Source: Deltaproteobacteria bacterium
Lineage (GTDB): Bacteria; Desulfobacterota; Syntrophia; Syntrophales; UBA2185
NCBI GenBank assembly: GCA_026388545.1
Contig: JAPLJS010000027.1
Span: forward strand, 16,684-80,683
DNA: 64,000 nt
Direction: 5' to 3'
The translations under genes and the position numbers were made by a program. Shown piece after piece: positions 8,515-17,689 of the stretch (position 1 is its first letter; the number at the start of each line of letters is the position of its first letter). The notes beneath the pieces were generated by a model that was not told the origin of the DNA, did no database searches, and saw nothing but the letters and a program-made list of their open reading frames with translations.

Positions 8515-10455
8515 TCAATCGATATATTTTTGGTGAAAGCAGGACGGATCGGTATGGGGGAGAAACAGGGCCGCGGTGTACTGATTCATATAGGCGGGAT
8601 CCGTTATGAGTTCCAGATAGGTCATCCGCCGGGCTTGCTCACGCTGTCTTTCCCGGTGTTTGTGTGATACCATGGCCATATGGCTCCCTGCGAGAGAAGA
8701 ATTACCGATAAAATGAAACCGGTCCCGTGGCAGATCCGGAAGGAGGCCGATCGTTATGGCTGCATCCATGTCCAGAAATCTGCCAAACCCGCCGGCGATA
8801 TAGACCTTCCTGAGATTGTGAAATTCCATTCCTACCTGTGTCAGCATGAGTGCACAAGCGGCATAGAGCGCCGCTTTGGCGCGGATGATGTTTTCAATAT
8901 CCTGTTCATTAACAGTGATCGCTTGTCCGGTGGCGCTTTCATTTGCGGAGACTAAGGTATAGGAGGCACGACGACCGGCGATCTGAATTGACTCCGATGA
9001 TTTTGAACGGTTCAATTTTCCGGCGGCATCGATCCAGCCCGTTTGCAACAGTTGAGCCAGCAGCGAAATCATTCCGGAGCCGCAGATTCCGCGAGGCCTG
9101 ACCTGGCCGATAGTTCGGAAGATCGACAGGCCAGTTGCCGGATCAACTTCCACTTTTTCGATAGCTCCGGCAGCGGCTCTCATACCGCACTTGATCCCAC
9201 CGCCTTCAAAGGCCGGTCCGGCAGAGCAGGCACAGGCCAGAAGAAATTCCCGGTTGCCTAAAACTACTTCGCCGTTGGTGCCGATATCCATAAAGAGATG
9301 AACATCTTTGCTTTTGTTGCATAGATCAGTGCAGAGGATACCTGCGGTGATATCCCCGCCCACATAGCTTCCCACTGCCGGCGAAATCATAACAGGCGCC
9401 GGATCATGGATATCAATGCCGATCTCAGACGCAGTGAAGAAAGGCACGTCGAGGAGCGTCGGTGTATACGGATCGAGCCGGATGTATTCGGGATTCAGGC
9501 CCAGCAGCAGATGGGTCATCGTGGTATTGCCCGAAATGACGGCGCATGCAATTTCAAGGGGTTCCACTTGGTTGTGGCATGCCGACTGGCGAATGAGACG
9601 GTTGATTGTCTTGAGGACGCGACTACGGAGTTCCTCACGACGGTCCGGCCGGCGGGCATAGTCAATACGGCTGATGATATCGAGTCCGCAGGCGAGTTGG
9701 CCGTTGTAATCGGTACAGGTGGAAAGAATCTTCATATTGGACAGATCAACCAGTTGCACTGCCACGGTAGTTGTGCCCACATCAATGGCGATCCCGTAGT
9801 GCCTGCCAGTCCCGTCGTTTGCTTCAATGGCCGTGACCCGGTATCTTCTGATTTTTCCGGAAAAATATTCTGAGGTGGACATTTGTCTGGATGGCATTCC
9901 ATTGGCAACCGTGACGGTTACATTCCCTCCGGCGACCCGTAAGGCATCGGCTACCTGACGGATGACAGCAAACGGAATAATGATCTCTTCTTTACCAAGC
10001 CGCTGTTGCAGTGTGCGTATGAGACGGTCCAGGTCTGACAGACCATCGGCTTTTTGCGGGGGCGGCACATAAATGTTTATTTTTTCGGTCAACGGGCGGC
10101 AGTCCTCCGGAGTCGGCAGTAAGGCCGGATCGATAAGCTCCATCCCGTCGTCGTCACTGAACTGGCCGCCGAAACGTCCGGCCTGATCGGGCACCTCAAT
10201 GATAACATCGGTATCCTGGATAGATGTTCGGCAGGTCAGTACAAAGCCCTGATCTATTTCCGACTGAGTCAAAATGCCGAGGCTTTCACAGTCAACCCGG
10301 CCGGAGATGATGCGGACGGCGCAGTTACCGCAGGTCCCCTTGCCGCCGCAGGGGGCGTCGATCTCTACACCGGCCCGCCGCGCCACGTCCAGCAGCGTTG
10401 TCTTCGCTTGAACCTCGAGAGTGATCCCCAATGGTTGAAAAGTTACAGAAGGCAT
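8515..10455 (-). CDS. acsV: corrinoid activation protein AcsV (RACo-type ferredoxin/ASKHA protein)
   Basis: This 646-residue protein belongs to the DUF4445/RACo family, which reduces inactive Co(II) corrinoid protein back to Co(I) with ATP. An N-terminal [2Fe-2S] ferredoxin domain has cysteines 36, 42, 45 and 75 (PCGGKGTCGNC, VLTC). After a linker, the C-terminal two-thirds is an actin-like ATPase fold (IAIDVGTTTVAVQLVDL, LFMDIGTNGEVVLGN, VYIAGGFGRFLDMDAA). It is the last gene of the CODH/ACS operon, separated from acsC by an inserted S23 ORF and repeats. The substrate would be the AcsC/AcsD corrinoid protein encoded upstream. Confidence 0.93.
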   Translation of the reverse strand: MPSVTFQPLGITLEVQAKTTLLDVARRAGVEIDAPCGGKGTCGNCAVRIISGRVDCESLGILTQSEIDQGFVLTCRTSIQDTDVIIEVPDQAGRFGGQFSDDDGMELIDPALLPTPEDCRPLTEKINIYVPPPQKADGLSDLDRLIRTLQQRLGKEEIIIPFAVIRQVADALRVAGGNVTVTVANGMPSRQMSTSEYFSGKIRRYRVTAIEANDGTGRHYGIAIDVGTTTVAVQLVDLSNMKILSTCTDYNGQLACGLDIISRIDYARRPDRREELRSRVLKTINRLIRQSACHNQVEPLEIACAVISGNTTMTHLLLGLNPEYIRLDPYTPTLLDVPFFTASEIGIDIHDPAPVMISPAVGSYVGGDITAGILCTDLCNKSKDVHLFMDIGTNGEVVLGNREFLLACACSAGPAFEGGGIKCGMRAAAGAIEKVEVDPATGLSIFRTIGQVRPRGICGSGMISLLAQLLQTGWIDAAGKLNRSKSSESIQIAGRRASYTLVSANESATGQAITVNEQDIENIIRAKAALYAACALMLTQVGMEFHNLRKVYIAGGFGRFLDMDAAITIGLLPDLPRDRFHFIGNSSLAGSHMAMVSHKHRERQREQARRMTYLELITDPAYMNQYTAALFLPHTDPSCFHQKYID

Positions 10456-10456
10456 A

Positions 10457-10533
10457 ATTTAATGCAAAAGTCAAAATGCAAAGTGTAAAATTAAAGATGA
10501 TGAAACCATTAAAGAATGCAAAAGTCAAAATGC
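10457..10533. repeat. TTTTGCATT-family repeat, left flank of the S23 ORF
   Basis: A 19-base direct repeat (AATGCAAAAGTCAAAATGC) occurs at 10461-10479 and 10515-10533. The 38 bases at 10457-10494 recur at 19321-19358 with one mismatch. Three tandem ATTTTGC units follow at 10554-10574, inside the 3' end of the S23 ORF. It lies directly upstream of the acsV start codon. Confidence 0.85.
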
Positions 10534-10537
10534 GAAA

Positions 10538-10957
10538 TCAACTACTAAGAATTATTTTGCATTTTGCATTTTGCATTCTTTTCGCTGTTATAATAGATTT
10601 CCCTATGATTTTTGATAACTCATTACATTCACATGAAAAACTTTCAATTTTTATTTTTTCACCTAATTCTGCCTTGCAAAGCAACTTTAACCAATATTGA
10701 GTTTCTTTCAATTCTTTCAGTACGATCTGAAGCTTATGAACAAAGTCCGCTCTACTTTCTGCACCGCAGGCCTCTTCATAATTAGCGCCGCATGAGGTTA
10801 CAGAGCGCGTTAGTTGCTTCGCGATATGGGCCTCTGCATACGATATCTTCATTTGCCCGAAAAGTTTAATACCATCAACGGAAAATTGAAGAAATCTCTC
10901 CGAGAGGTCACGTTTTATCGAACAATTATCTTCCATACTTGATTTTGCATTTTTCAT
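10538..10957 (-). CDS. four-helix-bundle protein (23S rRNA intervening-sequence / S23 family)
   Basis: The 139-residue product resembles the S23 or TIGR02436 four-helix-bundle family: AEAHIAKQLTRSVTSCGANYEEACGAESRADF followed by KLQIVLKELKETQYWL, split here only for recognition. The molecular role of these proteins is unknown; relatives occur in 23S rRNA intervening sequences and near diversity-generating retroelements (Avd). The ORF begins in the ATGA that ends acsC, so it may be translationally coupled; ATG 10936 is an alternative start. Its first seven and last residues (MKNAKSS, MQNAKCK) are read from the flanking repeats. It sits between acsC and acsV, an unusual place. Confidence 0.85.
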   Translation of the reverse strand: MKNAKSSMEDNCSIKRDLSERFLQFSVDGIKLFGQMKISYAEAHIAKQLTRSVTSCGANYEEACGAESRADFVHKLQIVLKELKETQYWLKLLCKAELGEKIKIESFSCECNELSKIIGKSIITAKRMQNAKCKIILSS

Positions 10958-10976
10958 TTTGCATTTTTCATTTTGA
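10943..10976. repeat. TTTTGCATT-family repeat, right flank of the S23 ORF
   Basis: Alternating TTTTGCAT and TTTTCAT units cover the junction with acsC. On the minus strand they encode the last residues of AcsC (KMKNAK), its stop, and the first residues of the S23 ORF. Confidence 0.8.
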
Positions 10977-12297
10977 TAAAGCTTTCAATATCTGCGGCAT
11001 CCTGGGGACCGACGAGCACCTTCCAGCCCGGCAGGTTTTCCTCCAGTTCCCCGCTGATCTGGGCGACGTAGCCGGGAATAACGATCTCGCGCGTGGATAC
11101 CTGGTTCTCCAGGCCTACTTCCTTAACGAATTTGGCGATGGAGGCGCCGGAAAACTTTCCCGCCGCCCATGCTGTAAGCACGCTCATTCCCTCACATTCC
11201 GGGACCACCAGCCAGCCGCTTGTCCCGCTGTTTTCGATTTCGCCTGAGACGGTGAAATAAGTGAGTGAGAAGTTGGTCGTCACGAAAACCGGAGAATCGG
11301 GCTGGGGGTCGCCGATGGGATAGACCTTCGGCTCCACCTGGATGGGCTTCTGGGGATCGGTGTAGATATTGAGACGGAGCGTCATGAGTGTGGCCATGAG
11401 CGCGGGATCAAAGGCGGGCAGGACGCAGATACCGCCGTATTTATTGATTTCCGTGATTGCTCCGGCAGCTATTTCTAATAGATCAATGCTATGATCCAGA
11501 AAGCGTAAAAAGGGATACCCGAGGGGCTTGACAGCGTCTTTCAGGGCGGCACGGCGGACAGCAAAGTTCGTCTGGAAGTGTTCGGCCAGAGATGATGTCC
11601 GAAACTGGAGAAGGACATCATGGAAGCCCGCCTCCCGGAGCTTCGAGGCACACTGGAACAGGCCGTCCAGGTCGGGGGCTGTCACAGCGAGGACATGGTC
11701 ATTTCTCTTCGCGGAGTTGCACAGTTCTTCCACCGTTTCCGGCGTAGCAGCGGACAGGACGCTGCGAGAACCTTTCACGGCCACAGAGGCGGCCTCCAAC
11801 GCCGCCGGGCTGTCGCTTCGGAGCACCAATGGTCGTCCGGTTGTTTCCCATGCTTTTTCAGCAAGAGAAGCAAAACTATCCATGTCCCTGCCCGCATGGG
11901 TTACGGCAACCATGTCAATTCGGAATGTTTCGCCAACCCTTTCCAGCCGGTAATCGCGGACGGCCTTCAGCGTTTCTTCGATCATCGCAGAAGGATCGGT
12001 ATCATTGATATTAACGGCAAGGGCTGTCTGGCGGAAGAAGGTCTTTTCGTGCCGGTAAAGGACTGTTTCCTCACCCAGTATCAGGGTCCGGTCTGGTCCT
12101 AGTACAATTGCCCGGACAGGCGGCTCGCTGGCCGCACCGAGCACCCGGATCGCCTCTTCAGAGGCATAAGGGCATTCGGTAATCGCAGCTTTCTTTGCCG
12201 CTAATTTCATAGCAAAGGCCATACAGGTATTTGATCCGCATTCTCTGCAATTTGTCTTAGGAAGCAGCTTCTGAATCTGCAAACCGGTCAATGCCAT
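10954..12297 (-). CDS. acsC: corrinoid iron-sulfur protein large subunit (ACS/CODH gamma subunit)
   Basis: AcsC is the cobalamin- and [4Fe-4S]-bearing large subunit of the corrinoid protein that carries the methyl group to acetyl-CoA synthase. ATG 12297 (with GAGG upstream) gives 447 residues; the frame runs to 12333 but those codons read through a repeat. Cluster cysteines are 17, 20, 25 and 42 (CRECGSNTC, then C in TECPY). The TIM-barrel and C-terminal corrinoid domain follow. The last residues KMKNAK lie in the inserted repeat, so the native end was probably altered. Its partner AcsD is fused to AcsB, encoded just upstream. Confidence 0.95.
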   Translation of the reverse strand: MALTGLQIQKLLPKTNCRECGSNTCMAFAMKLAAKKAAITECPYASEEAIRVLGAASEPPVRAIVLGPDRTLILGEETVLYRHEKTFFRQTALAVNINDTDPSAMIEETLKAVRDYRLERVGETFRIDMVAVTHAGRDMDSFASLAEKAWETTGRPLVLRSDSPAALEAASVAVKGSRSVLSAATPETVEELCNSAKRNDHVLAVTAPDLDGLFQCASKLREAGFHDVLLQFRTSSLAEHFQTNFAVRRAALKDAVKPLGYPFLRFLDHSIDLLEIAAGAITEINKYGGICVLPAFDPALMATLMTLRLNIYTDPQKPIQVEPKVYPIGDPQPDSPVFVTTNFSLTYFTVSGEIENSGTSGWLVVPECEGMSVLTAWAAGKFSGASIAKFVKEVGLENQVSTREIVIPGYVAQISGELEENLPGWKVLVGPQDAADIESFIKMKNAK

Positions 12298-12363
12298 AAT
12301 AACCTCAAAGAAAATGTAAAATGCAAATTTCAAAATGATTCTTATTCAGTACTTTTGACTTTT
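12298..12363. repeat. TTTTGCATT-family repeat between acsB-acsD and acsC
   Basis: AATGTAAAATGCAAATTTC, ACTTTTGACTTTTTCA and TTTTTCATTTTGCATTA words fill the gap and run into the acsB-acsD end, where they encode its last residues MQNEK. It is the same family as at 10457, 10943 and 19321. Confidence 0.75.
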
Positions 12364-15300
12364 TCATTTTTCATTTTGCATTAGTCTAAGGATCGTCTTT
12401 TTCAGCGACATCGCTGCTTCGGGATGATACATGATCAGCAGGTCGGCGCCGGCGTACAGGAGGCTCACAGCTGTAGAAAGCTCCCAGAGGGCTGTGCGGT
12501 TTTCCAGATTTCCCCAGGCCGGGAAATCGGTTTCCGTTGCCCTGTACTCCTTGATTCTGGCGCATTCCTGTCCGGGTGAGACGATCATCGGTGCAGCCAG
12601 CATCATGTCCCCGCCCAGTCCGGTAAGACGAATCCGCTCCATGACGGAGCAGGTATATTCGATCCCGTAACCGGTCGCACCCGTCATGGGATCCATGACG
12701 ATCCGCTCAGGCTTGACATCCATGTTTGTCAGCAGGATGTTCATCTGCTTGCCGATGTTTACATCGATGGGACTCTGGGCGACGACGCTGTGACCATAAG
12801 CTATGGCCGCACCGGCGATGGTGCGGTAGTTGCCCTGTTCCACCCAGTTGAGGAGCAGGTTCTCTCCGGCGCAGGCCTGAGCTAAGGACTTCAGGACTTC
12901 GTTGTTCTTTTCGTAATGACTGTGGCCGGTTATAATCAAGGGCACCTCCACAGCATCAAGAACCGCCTTGATGAGGTTGACGGCCTCATCCGGCGTGCGG
13001 TTCCCCTTTTCGGGATGGGTTCCGTCGAGACGCACGCTGATGAGATCGGCGCCGTATTTTTCCACACAGAGCCGGGCCATTTCCGCCGGCCGGTACAGCA
13101 GTTCTCCATAGATATTTCTGAGGACAGCGGGATATTTCTCGGAGATAACATCAAATACTTCCATGGCCACAAGGGGGCGATTCGGCATTCTGCCTTCCCA
13201 TAGGTGGAAGGGCATGCAGTCGGCCCCGCCGATGGTCAGGGTATGGCCGCGGGTGCCGCCCGTTTTCTTCGTAGTGCCCAGTGTGACCTGCCAGATGGGG
13301 AACTCGCAGGTTTCCCGGCGGATGGGAAAGGAGGTGACGGCGTTCAAACGGTCACTAACAGCGGGCTTGATGGGCGATTCCTCCTTTTCCTCTATTCCCA
13401 CCGGTAAAGCCGGCTTTTCCAGAGCCTCAACGGGTCGCACCTCAAATACAGGACGCTCTGTCGGGGCTGGGGATGGGCCCGGCGGCGGGGTCGGCAGGGC
13501 GTAGACGGCCATGTCTTCCATTTCCAGGGCCGGGTGCTGGACGCTCTCCAGGTATTCCCGGATTGCGTGCGCATCGATACCTACGTTCTCATCGGCTATC
13601 TTGTCCAGGAGATCAGGCGCCCCCTGCTCGGCGAAGCGTTTATTCAGATCGAAAGCGAGGAGTTCCTTGAGCGCCTTCGGCATCCAGACGAGTCGCCGAT
13701 AGCCCCCTTCCGCCGCGAGGAACTTCCGGGAGGTCAGGAAGACCTTGCCCACACCCATGAAGCCGGGGGTTTGCTGGCCGCCGCCAACCGAGCCTGCCAG
13801 GCTGGAGAAGGTCATCCCTACAGGCGTTTCGCCCTGGTATTCCCGGTTGACAACCATGACGCCGTTGCATTCGGGAAGATAGGCCAGGATCGCCTCGAAG
13901 CAGCCGCAGCTTGTCATGGGCCGGTCCATGAGGGAATAGCAGCAGAACTCCGTCACGGTCTTGTGGCTGTTTGTATAGACGTAGTCGTTTATGCCATGAA
14001 AGATGCCCTTTACGGGATCGATGGTTTCGCCTTTTTTTACAGGCTGGTTAGGCCCCGTCTCGTTGATCTCATAGGCCGCCTTGCCGTCCAGCCAGTTGTA
14101 GGCCCCGCAGAGCCCCAGCCGCTCCGGTGTAATTATGCAGACGTGATTGGGAGCGAAGGACTGGCAGAGGAGGCACGAGTAGAAGGTATCCACCGCTTCA
14201 TCCGTCATGGCCTCCAGGCGGCGGTTTCGCTCGTCATAGACGCGGCGGGCGACGGACAGGCGTCGTTCCACCTCTGCCTTGTCGGTGATGAGCATCACTT
14301 TCACCTTGTCCACTATGGCCGGGTAGTCGGAGATGAACTTGGTGTGTATGATATCCCCGTAATGGCGAAGCCTGAGCCCCCGTGCGAAGCCGTTCTTTGA
14401 GATGCGCGTCCAGACGATGTCCCTTTGTCCCATATGCCAGATACCCTCGGCGCCGTTGACAAGGTGGTGGATCTGCCGCTCGAGGATAGGCTCAAAATCG
14501 GCCTGCATCTTCCGGCCCGCCACCTCCACCCAGATGGCAAGGGGCAGGCTGCCACCGGGTGCGACCTGGTCTATGTCGGGTCCGACGACCTCGATCTCTC
14601 CGTCGTTGATCTGATCCATGTCCACGCTGGTCACGAATTCAAAAGCAGTAGTCAAGTTTCCGCCAATTTCCACTTGTGCATCGGCCTTGCGGATCAACTC
14701 CCCTTCGAAGGCCGGGCCATAGGGGACGGGAATGGGAACTTTTGTGACCTTGATCTTGCATCCCCTAACCTCCAGGGCTTTCTCCACCATTGTTTCATAG
14801 GGCACGGAGGAGACGACATGCTCGTACGTGCAGACGCCTGTGGGCAGAATCTGGGGGATGTCCGTATCGGCAATTGTGGGGAAGCCGTAGTTGATGGCCC
14901 CGGCGGCAATGGCGTACTTATCAGGTGTCACCTCACCGAAGGCCAGCACAAAGGCAAAGATGCGATTCTTGTTGTACCGGAGATTCCTTTCATAATCGCC
15001 GGGCTGAACGCCGCCGAAAGAGAGGGCTACGCGATTGGCGAATCCCAGGGCGTAGATCAGGGCGGAGACGTCCCGGCCAAAGGGGATGAGGCGCGTCGGC
15101 CAGCCGAGTTGCACGCCTTCCTCGGCCAACTGTTCAGCAAACTGCCTGCCGTTGGTACTCCCCGCCATGAATACATAGAGGTTTTTCTCTTGGAGCTGCC
15201 GGGCGATGGCGACGGCGATCTCATTGTTCGGCGCCGCACCGGTAATGGCGGCAAAGCCGGGGGCCGTCCCGTCAACGAATTCGATACCCCTTTCCCGCAG

Positions 15301-15684
15301 GATAACGTCATTTGCCGCACCCAGCCATATACCATCCACGGGATCAGGGCCCACGGCGTACTTGCAGGTCTCGATGATCTCACAGGCAAAGAGGGAAGCC
15401 ACGCCCGCATCCAAAGCGCTCCCCAGATAGGGAAGCCAGACCTCATCTGCAGGACGGAGAGGCAGCAGCTCTTTGGCGTGCCGGAGGATGGGCCGGAGAT
15501 CGCCCAGTGTCCGAACCTTCTCGCCGGTGAAGGCATAGATAACGGGGAGAAAATAGGCCGTCCCCGGAAAGGCCGCAGGCCACGTCTCGCCCCTTTTGTG
15601 GATGGCATGATTCAGGCGGTCGTCGGCTTCGGCGATCCAGTCCCTGGCCCCATCGATGGCGCTCGCGCAGATGATCTTAGACAT
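12364..15684 (-). CDS. acsB: acetyl-CoA synthase fused to corrinoid protein small subunit (AcsB-AcsD)
   Basis: The first 730 residues or so are acetyl-CoA synthase, which joins CO, a methyl group and CoA. The A-cluster cysteines are 504, 507, 516 and 526 (CLLCQSFAPNHVC, GLCGAYNW), spaced exactly as in Moorella AcsB. After a proline-rich linker (about 735-785, PTPPPGPSPAPTERP), residues 790-1106 are a complete AcsD-like small corrinoid subunit: TKKTGGTRGHTLTIGG, MEVFDVI, YGADLISVRLDG, DPMTGATGYGIEYT, MYHPEA. In Moorella these are separate genes. The start overlaps the cooS stop by 8 bases. The last five residues come from a repeat. No frameshift or stop lies in the linker, so one polypeptide is expected. 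Confidence 0.95.
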   Translation of the reverse strand: MSKIICASAIDGARDWIAEADDRLNHAIHKRGETWPAAFPGTAYFLPVIYAFTGEKVRTLGDLRPILRHAKELLPLRPADEVWLPYLGSALDAGVASLFACEIIETCKYAVGPDPVDGIWLGAANDVILRERGIEFVDGTAPGFAAITGAAPNNEIAVAIARQLQEKNLYVFMAGSTNGRQFAEQLAEEGVQLGWPTRLIPFGRDVSALIYALGFANRVALSFGGVQPGDYERNLRYNKNRIFAFVLAFGEVTPDKYAIAAGAINYGFPTIADTDIPQILPTGVCTYEHVVSSVPYETMVEKALEVRGCKIKVTKVPIPVPYGPAFEGELIRKADAQVEIGGNLTTAFEFVTSVDMDQINDGEIEVVGPDIDQVAPGGSLPLAIWVEVAGRKMQADFEPILERQIHHLVNGAEGIWHMGQRDIVWTRISKNGFARGLRLRHYGDIIHTKFISDYPAIVDKVKVMLITDKAEVERRLSVARRVYDERNRRLEAMTDEAVDTFYSCLLCQSFAPNHVCIITPERLGLCGAYNWLDGKAAYEINETGPNQPVKKGETIDPVKGIFHGINDYVYTNSHKTVTEFCCYSLMDRPMTSCGCFEAILAYLPECNGVMVVNREYQGETPVGMTFSSLAGSVGGGQQTPGFMGVGKVFLTSRKFLAAEGGYRRLVWMPKALKELLAFDLNKRFAEQGAPDLLDKIADENVGIDAHAIREYLESVQHPALEMEDMAVYALPTPPPGPSPAPTERPVFEVRPVEALEKPALPVGIEEKEESPIKPAVSDRLNAVTSFPIRRETCEFPIWQVTLGTTKKTGGTRGHTLTIGGADCMPFHLWEGRMPNRPLVAMEVFDVISEKYPAVLRNIYGELLYRPAEMARLCVEKYGADLISVRLDGTHPEKGNRTPDEAVNLIKAVLDAVEVPLIITGHSHYEKNNEVLKSLAQACAGENLLLNWVEQGNYRTIAGAAIAYGHSVVAQSPIDVNIGKQMNILLTNMDVKPERIVMDPMTGATGYGIEYTCSVMERIRLTGLGGDMMLAAPMIVSPGQECARIKEYRATETDFPAWGNLENRTALWELSTAVSLLYAGADLLIMYHPEAAMSLKKTILRLMQNEK

Positions 15685-17626
15685 CGAGTTTCCTCCGATC
15701 CTCCATGTCGTAGAGCTTCCGCTCGGTTTTTCTGTTGATTCCGAGGCGCTCGCGTTTCTTATCGAGGAGATCGATCACCATGTCTGCAGCCCGGAGAGGG
15801 TCTTCGCAGACATGGAAGGAGGCGTTGAAAAGTTCGGTGGTCTCCTCATTGAGGAAGCGGGTCACATTATCGGATCCGCCGATATGGAAAGGATGTCCCA
15901 GCACCACGTCGATCCCCGAGGCTACGAAATAGCAGGCGATGGCCACGGCCTTTTCACTCATCCATTCGGGGGCCACACCCACAGCCGGGATTTGAGACAG
16001 ATCGTCTCCCAGGCCGCCCTCCAGGACCACTTCCGTTCCCGCTTCCAGGATGCGGGAGTTGTCCACGCAACTTCCCATGTGGAGGACCGGGGGCATCCCG
16101 ATTGCTTCGCAAACCTCTCGCAGCCCGGCGCCCGCTGCCTCCAGCGCTGCTTCCGGCCGGAGCATTCCTTCTTTCGCCGATGCGATGGCCGCGCAGCCCG
16201 TCTTGAGGACCAGTACATTTTGTCCGATCAATGCCCGCGTCAGGGTGTTGATATAGGCGTCCACACGTGTCCGGGGATTGTTGCAGCCTACGATCCCTGC
16301 GATGCCCCTGATCCGGCCCTGGATGACTGCATCGTTCAGGGGGCGGAAGGACGCCCGGAAACGGCCGCCTAACATATACTTGATGGCATCCACGCTGAAT
16401 CCCGCCACGAGCGGCTTTTTGATATCCGGGATAGACGCCTTCTGCGGATCGCGGTTTTTGAAATTGTCGATAGCCCGGCGGATCAGGATTATTGCCGTAG
16501 CCAGAGGGTTTTCCCGGTTGAGTGTGATATGCGTCGACCCGATGGTTTTCGCGATATCCGCCGTGGAGATAATTTCCGTATGGTAGCTCCTGGCGACATC
16601 GGGCAGGCTCGGCATGCAGCATTGTACATCGACAAGCATCATCTCCACAGCGCCCGTCACTATGGCGAGCTCCTGCTGGAGGAAGCTTCCCGCCACGGGG
16701 ATGCCGTGCCGCATGAGTATCTCATTCGCCGTGCAGCAGATCCCGGCCAGTGTGATCCCTTCGGCGCCGGCCTCTTTCGCATAAGCCTGGATTGCGGGAT
16801 CGCGGACGGCGATAGCCAGCATCTCGGATAGTTCCGGCTCATGGCCATGGACGATGATATTGACCGTCTCTTTTCTGAGCACACCGAGGTTGGCGTTACT
16901 TCTTACGGGTGAGGGTGTTCCGAAGAGGATATCCGAAACCTGCGTGGCAATCCTTGACCCGCCCCAGCCGTCGGCAAGGGCCGTGCGGAAGGCCTGGAGG
17001 AGAATGTTCCGGTAATCGTGATCGACACCCATATGCGTTCGGTGGAGCGATTCGACCACCATCCGGTCAATGCCGAGCGGCGTGACAGCCTGGCTCTGCC
17101 AGATGGCCTGCTGCCTGAGCGGTGAGAGGCGGAGCGTCAACAGAGATTCTTCCTGAAGCATGAATTCTTTTAGTAGCAGGTCGGCGAGTTCCAGGGCAAC
17201 CGCCTCCTTTTTGCGTCCCGCTTCTTCAATACCATAGCGCTTCGCCGTTTGGCGGAGGGCCCTTTCATCCCTGATCACGTAATCGGCGATACGGCCTTCC
17301 GCCGCCTTTTTCAGCAGGAGAACGAGATGACGGCCGTGATCGGAATGGGCCGCCGTTCCCCCGGCCACCTCGCGCAGGAAATTGCGTGCCACGATCGTGT
17401 CGGCATCGGCCCCGCAAACCCCGCGCGGGGACTTGTTCGTAATCCGGCATGGTCCCATGTAACATATCCGGCAGCAGAGGCCCTCGACGCCGAACCGGCA
17501 GGGGTTCTGCTGGGTATCCAGGCGGGTGAAACAGGTATCGACGCAATCCCGCTCCGCCTTGATCAGTGTCAGAATCGACGCCTGGTCCCATACACGGTCT
17601 TCGGGTTTTATAGGTTTCTTTGCCAT
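15677..17626 (-). CDS. cooS: nickel carbon-monoxide dehydrogenase, catalytic subunit
   Basis: This 649-residue subunit (CooS, also called AcsA in the ACS complex) interconverts CO2 and CO at a Ni-Fe-S C-cluster. The N-terminal cysteines for the D and B clusters are visible (DTCFTRLDTQQNPC, GLCCRICYMGPC). C-cluster ligands appear in AGICCTANEILMRHG, VDVQCCMPSL, GIVGCNNPR, LKTGCAAIASAKEGM and HMGSCVDNSRI. The gene overlaps acsB by 8 bases, which points to tight coupling with the synthase. A repeat-filled gap of about 145 bases separates it from the acsF-like gene. Confidence 0.97.
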   Translation of the reverse strand: MAKKPIKPEDRVWDQASILTLIKAERDCVDTCFTRLDTQQNPCRFGVEGLCCRICYMGPCRITNKSPRGVCGADADTIVARNFLREVAGGTAAHSDHGRHLVLLLKKAAEGRIADYVIRDERALRQTAKRYGIEEAGRKKEAVALELADLLLKEFMLQEESLLTLRLSPLRQQAIWQSQAVTPLGIDRMVVESLHRTHMGVDHDYRNILLQAFRTALADGWGGSRIATQVSDILFGTPSPVRSNANLGVLRKETVNIIVHGHEPELSEMLAIAVRDPAIQAYAKEAGAEGITLAGICCTANEILMRHGIPVAGSFLQQELAIVTGAVEMMLVDVQCCMPSLPDVARSYHTEIISTADIAKTIGSTHITLNRENPLATAIILIRRAIDNFKNRDPQKASIPDIKKPLVAGFSVDAIKYMLGGRFRASFRPLNDAVIQGRIRGIAGIVGCNNPRTRVDAYINTLTRALIGQNVLVLKTGCAAIASAKEGMLRPEAALEAAGAGLREVCEAIGMPPVLHMGSCVDNSRILEAGTEVVLEGGLGDDLSQIPAVGVAPEWMSEKAVAIACYFVASGIDVVLGHPFHIGGSDNVTRFLNEETTELFNASFHVCEDPLRAADMVIDLLDKKRERLGINRKTERKLYDMEDRRKLDV

Positions 17627-17689
17627 CGAATTCCTTTTAGGTTAACATTATTTTCTATTTCTTCTCCCAGTTAGTTGTAACAAGGGTTC

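Noticed and set aside
10538..10957. S23 ORF as evidence of a 23S rRNA gene or a diversity-generating retroelement
   Set aside because: No rRNA sequence, reverse transcriptase or template/variable repeat pair is nearby.
13534..14400. 288-residue plus-strand ORF opposite acsB-acsD
   Set aside because: Same reason: antisense to the A-cluster region and the linker, with no recognisable domain.
14425..15738. 437-residue plus-strand ORF opposite acsB
   Set aside because: It is antisense to a gene with full domain motifs. Long antisense frames are expected in GC-rich coding DNA; it has no family signature.
15656..16372. 238-residue plus-strand ORF opposite cooS
   Set aside because: Antisense to the conserved C-cluster region of cooS; no motif.
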